A stretch of DNA of 64,000 nt, taken from assembly GCA_035626475.1 (NCBI GenBank), contig DASPNP010000035.1, forward strand, positions 4,014 to 68,013, given 5' to 3'. The DNA is from DASPKT01 sp035626475 (GTDB taxonomy: Bacteria > Pseudomonadota > Alphaproteobacteria > Azospirillales > Azospirillaceae). Below the pieces are notes generated by a model that worked only from the letters and a program-made list of their open reading frames with translations, did not search any database and was not told the DNA's origin. Below, piece after piece: positions 61,696-64,000 of the stretch (position 1 is the stretch's first letter; each line of letters begins with the position of its first letter). The translations under genes and the position numbers were made by a program.

Positions 61696-63975
61696 TCAGG
61701 CCCTGAGCTGGTCGCCGACGGGCAGCCGGCGGATGCGCTTGCCGGTCGCGGCGAAGATGGCGTTGGTGATGGCCGGCACGACCGGCGGCAGTCCCGGCTC
61801 GCCGACACCGCCCAGCGGCATGGCCGGATCGTCCCAGGCGATCTGGTGCACGCGGATCTCGCGCGGGGCCGTGTCCATGCGCGCCAGGACGTAGCCGTCG
61901 AAATTCTCCTGCACGGTCCGGCCCTTGTCGAAGCTGATCTCGGCGGTCAGCGCCTGGCCCACCCCCATGACGACCGATCCCTCCATCTGCGAGCGCACCC
62001 GCTCCGGGTTGATCCTGGGGCCGCAATCCACGGCGATGTCCACCCGGGGGATGGTCACCCGGCCGCGCGCATCCACCGCCACCTCCGCCGCGACCGCGAC
62101 ATAGGTGACGAAGCTGTAATGCGCGGCGATGCCGAGGCCGCTCCCCTTGGGCAGCTGCCGGCCCCAGCCGATGCCCTGCGCCGCCGTCTCCACCACCTTG
62201 CGCAGCCGCCCGGTGTCGATGGGATAGCGCTTGGGGTCCTCGCCATGGTTCCAGACGTCGCCCAGCTCGGTAGGCTCCACCACGCGCGGCGGGCCGATCA
62301 CCTCCAGCAGATAATCCTTGGGATCGCGCCCGGCGGCGTGCGCCAGCTCGGCGATGAAGGACTGGATGGCGAAGGCGTGCTGGATATTGGCGACCGACCG
62401 GTACCAGCCGATGCGGACATGGGCCGGGGCCTCCGGGTTCTCCACCCGGAAGTTCGGGATGGCCAGCGGTGCGTTGGTCAGGCCCATACCCAGCTCGAAG
62501 GGCAGCAGGTGCTTGGGATCGGGCGCGAAGATCGAGCCGATGGTGGGCGAGGCGCTGCGGTGCAGCCAGGCAATCGGCCGGCCGTCGCGGTCCAGCCCGG
62601 CCTCCAGCCGCTCCACCGAGACGGCGTGGTAGTAGCCGTGGCGCAGATCGTCCTCGCGGGTCCAGAACAGCTTCACCGGCGCGCCGTCCATGGCCCGGGA
62701 CAGCAGCCCCGCCTCCAGCACGAAATCCGGCTTGGACTTGCGGCCGAAGCCGCCGCCCAGCAGCGTGACGTTGACCCGCACGGCCTCCGGCTGCAGGCCC
62801 AGCCGCTTGGCCAGGCGCAGCCTGGTCACCTGCGGCGCCTGCACGCAGGCCCAGATTTCGGCCTTGCCGCCCTGGACCCGCGCCACCGCCGCCGGCGGCT
62901 CCATCGGCGCCTGGGCGAGGTGGGGGATGTAGTACTCGGCCTCGACCCGCTTCGCCGCCTTGCCCATGGCGCCGGCCAGGTCGCCCTGCTCGCGCACCAC
63001 CTTGGCCGGCTTGCGCGCGGCCTCGGTCAGGGCGTCGCGGTAGGCGGCCGAGGAGTAGCCGGCGTTGGGACCGTCGTCCCACTCGACCTGCAGCGCCTCG
63101 CGGCCCTTGATGGCGGCCCAGCTGTTGCGCGCCACCACGGCGATCCCGCCCAGCGGCTCGAACTCGGCGGGTCCCTCGGGCGGGTCGATCGTCACGACCT
63201 TCACCACCCCCGGCACCTTCAGCGCCGCCGCCGCGTCATGCCGGCGCACCTTGCCCCCGAAGACCGGCGGCCGCGCGACCACGGCGTAGAGCATGCCGTC
63301 CAGCCGGACGTCGATGCCGTAGACGGCCTTGCCCGTGGTGATGTCGGCATTGTCGACCAGCCCGACATCCTCCTTGCCGATGTAGCGGAACGCCTTCGGA
63401 TCCTTCAGCCGCACGGCCGCGCGGTCGGGCACCGGCAGGGCCGCCGCCGCCTTGGCGAGATCGCCGTAACCGAGCGACCGGCCCGAGGCTTGGTGGAGGA
63501 TGCGGTGGTTCTCCGCGCGGACCTCCGCCGCCGGCACGCCCCACTGGGCCGCGGCGGCCTGCTCCAGCATGGTCCGGGCGGTGGCGCCGACGCGGCGCAT
63601 CGGCATGTGGAAATGGCGCAGGCTGCGCGAGCCGTCGGTGTCCTGGTTGCCGAAGCGCTCCTCGTCGCCATGAGCCTGGACGACGCGGATCTTCGCCCAG
63701 TCGGCCTCCATCTCGTCCGCCACCAGCATGGCGATGGAGGTGCGCACCCCCTGTCCCATCTCCTGCCGGTGGCAGGTGACGGTCACCGTGCCGTCCTCGG
63801 CGATGGCGACGAAGAGGGCGGGGTCGTCGCGCAGGCCGTTCGGCATGGCCTCGCCGCCGAACTTCTTCTCCTTCTCCTGCTGGGCGAAGGCGCCGGCCGG
63901 CAGGCCCGCGGCCAGGACGAAGACGCCGGTTCCGGCAAGGAAGCCGCGGCGGCTGACATTGGCGATCCCGCGCAT
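61696..63975 (-). CDS. Tat-exported xanthine-dehydrogenase-family molybdopterin subunit
   Basis: 759 residues. A twin-arginine signal is at residues 8-14 (SRRGFLAGT, then hydrophobic VFVLAAGLPAGAFA). The Mo-MPT domains follow: CHRQEMGQGVRTSIAM, the TGKAVYGIDVRLDGMLYAVV block of the first domain, TLLGGGFGRKSKPDF for cofactor binding, and the C-terminal GVGEPGLPPVVPAI with the catalytic Glu. The length and single-chain layout match the beta subunit of isoquinoline 1-oxidoreductase and related aldehyde oxidases, which work with a 2Fe-2S subunit and a c-type cytochrome in the periplasm. The upstream gene, of which only the last codons are in the window, overlaps it by TGATG. Confidence 0.88.
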   Translation of the reverse strand: MRGIANVSRRGFLAGTGVFVLAAGLPAGAFAQQEKEKKFGGEAMPNGLRDDPALFVAIAEDGTVTVTCHRQEMGQGVRTSIAMLVADEMEADWAKIRVVQAHGDEERFGNQDTDGSRSLRHFHMPMRRVGATARTMLEQAAAAQWGVPAAEVRAENHRILHQASGRSLGYGDLAKAAAALPVPDRAAVRLKDPKAFRYIGKEDVGLVDNADITTGKAVYGIDVRLDGMLYAVVARPPVFGGKVRRHDAAAALKVPGVVKVVTIDPPEGPAEFEPLGGIAVVARNSWAAIKGREALQVEWDDGPNAGYSSAAYRDALTEAARKPAKVVREQGDLAGAMGKAAKRVEAEYYIPHLAQAPMEPPAAVARVQGGKAEIWACVQAPQVTRLRLAKRLGLQPEAVRVNVTLLGGGFGRKSKPDFVLEAGLLSRAMDGAPVKLFWTREDDLRHGYYHAVSVERLEAGLDRDGRPIAWLHRSASPTIGSIFAPDPKHLLPFELGMGLTNAPLAIPNFRVENPEAPAHVRIGWYRSVANIQHAFAIQSFIAELAHAAGRDPKDYLLEVIGPPRVVEPTELGDVWNHGEDPKRYPIDTGRLRKVVETAAQGIGWGRQLPKGSGLGIAAHYSFVTYVAVAAEVAVDARGRVTIPRVDIAVDCGPRINPERVRSQMEGSVVMGVGQALTAEISFDKGRTVQENFDGYVLARMDTAPREIRVHQIAWDDPAMPLGGVGEPGLPPVVPAITNAIFAATGKRIRRLPVGDQLRA

Positions 63976-64000
63976 CAGATCCTCCCGCCCTTGGAGCCGC
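63975..64000 (-). CDS. Last codons of an upstream gene, possibly the 2Fe-2S subunit
   Basis: On the minus strand a frame reading GSKGGRI ends at TGA 63975-63977, overlapping the ATG of the molybdenum subunit (TGATG). A coupled upstream gene is therefore likely; a 2Fe-2S subunit is the usual partner, but only eight codons are visible. Confidence 0.35.

Noticed and set aside
61261..63082. Long minus-strand frame through the molybdenum subunit in a second reading frame
   Set aside because: Arg/Gly/Ala-rich shadow; the Mo-cofactor motifs are in the 61696-63975 frame.

Overview
The window reads as chromosomal DNA of a high-GC (roughly 70 percent by eye) alphaproteobacterium. HisKA_2 kinases, many phytochrome-style kinases, a Crp/Fnr regulator, a photoactive-yellow-protein domain and general gene style suggest a Rhodospirillales/Azospirillaceae-like organism. 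This is inference; no rRNA is present to confirm it.

Region 1 (1-6035) is a decayed accessory island of visibly lower GC. It holds an orphan Rhs C-terminal cassette running off the left edge, a small immunity-like gene, a frameshifted Rhs remnant sharing a 783-bp direct repeat with the cassette, two unknown genes, a phage DUF4376 gene broken by an amber codon, and an internally deleted IS30-type element.

Region 2 (6228-14977) is a signalling block: a thioesterase-like gene, a REC-PAS-HisKA_2 kinase, single-domain response regulators, a Crp/Fnr regulator, a 30-bp-arm intergenic inverted repeat, and a three-gene operon (CHASE-type kinase, CHASE3 kinase, REC protein) joined by ATGA overlaps.

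Region 3 (14994-39066) is the centrepiece. An 18-kb gene encodes a 6002-residue DUF4347/tandem cadherin-like surface protein with an LEPR-type N-terminal motif. It is followed without real gaps by a TolC-family lipoprotein, two HlyD-type adaptors (one with an extra N-terminal cytoplasmic domain) and a PqqD-like/M50 protease/HlyD fusion. No ABC ATPase is present, so this looks like a dedicated, unconventional export or surface-display machine. A hydrolase 3' remnant marks its right edge.

Region 4 (39202-49327) holds a histidine kinase ending in a PYP domain that keeps Tyr42, Glu46, Arg52 and Cys69 at exact spacing. Next is a chaperone-usher pilus locus with three DUF4402 subunits and a hairpin between pilin and chaperone, an unknown gene, and an FlhD/FlhC pair.

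Region 5 (49427-64000) holds tRNA-Asp, an UPF1-like SF1 helicase, a TetR-controlled Baeyer-Villiger-type monooxygenase plus SDR operon, and an arsenic-resistance cluster: a small CC-tailed peptide, a flavoprotein with a cysteine-rich tail, an MFS carrier, ArsR, LMW-PTP-type ArsC and Acr3. Last are a small exported protein and a Tat-exported xanthine-dehydrogenase-family molybdenum subunit. Taken together the window is rich in cell-surface and sensory functions: adhesion, pili, light and motility control.
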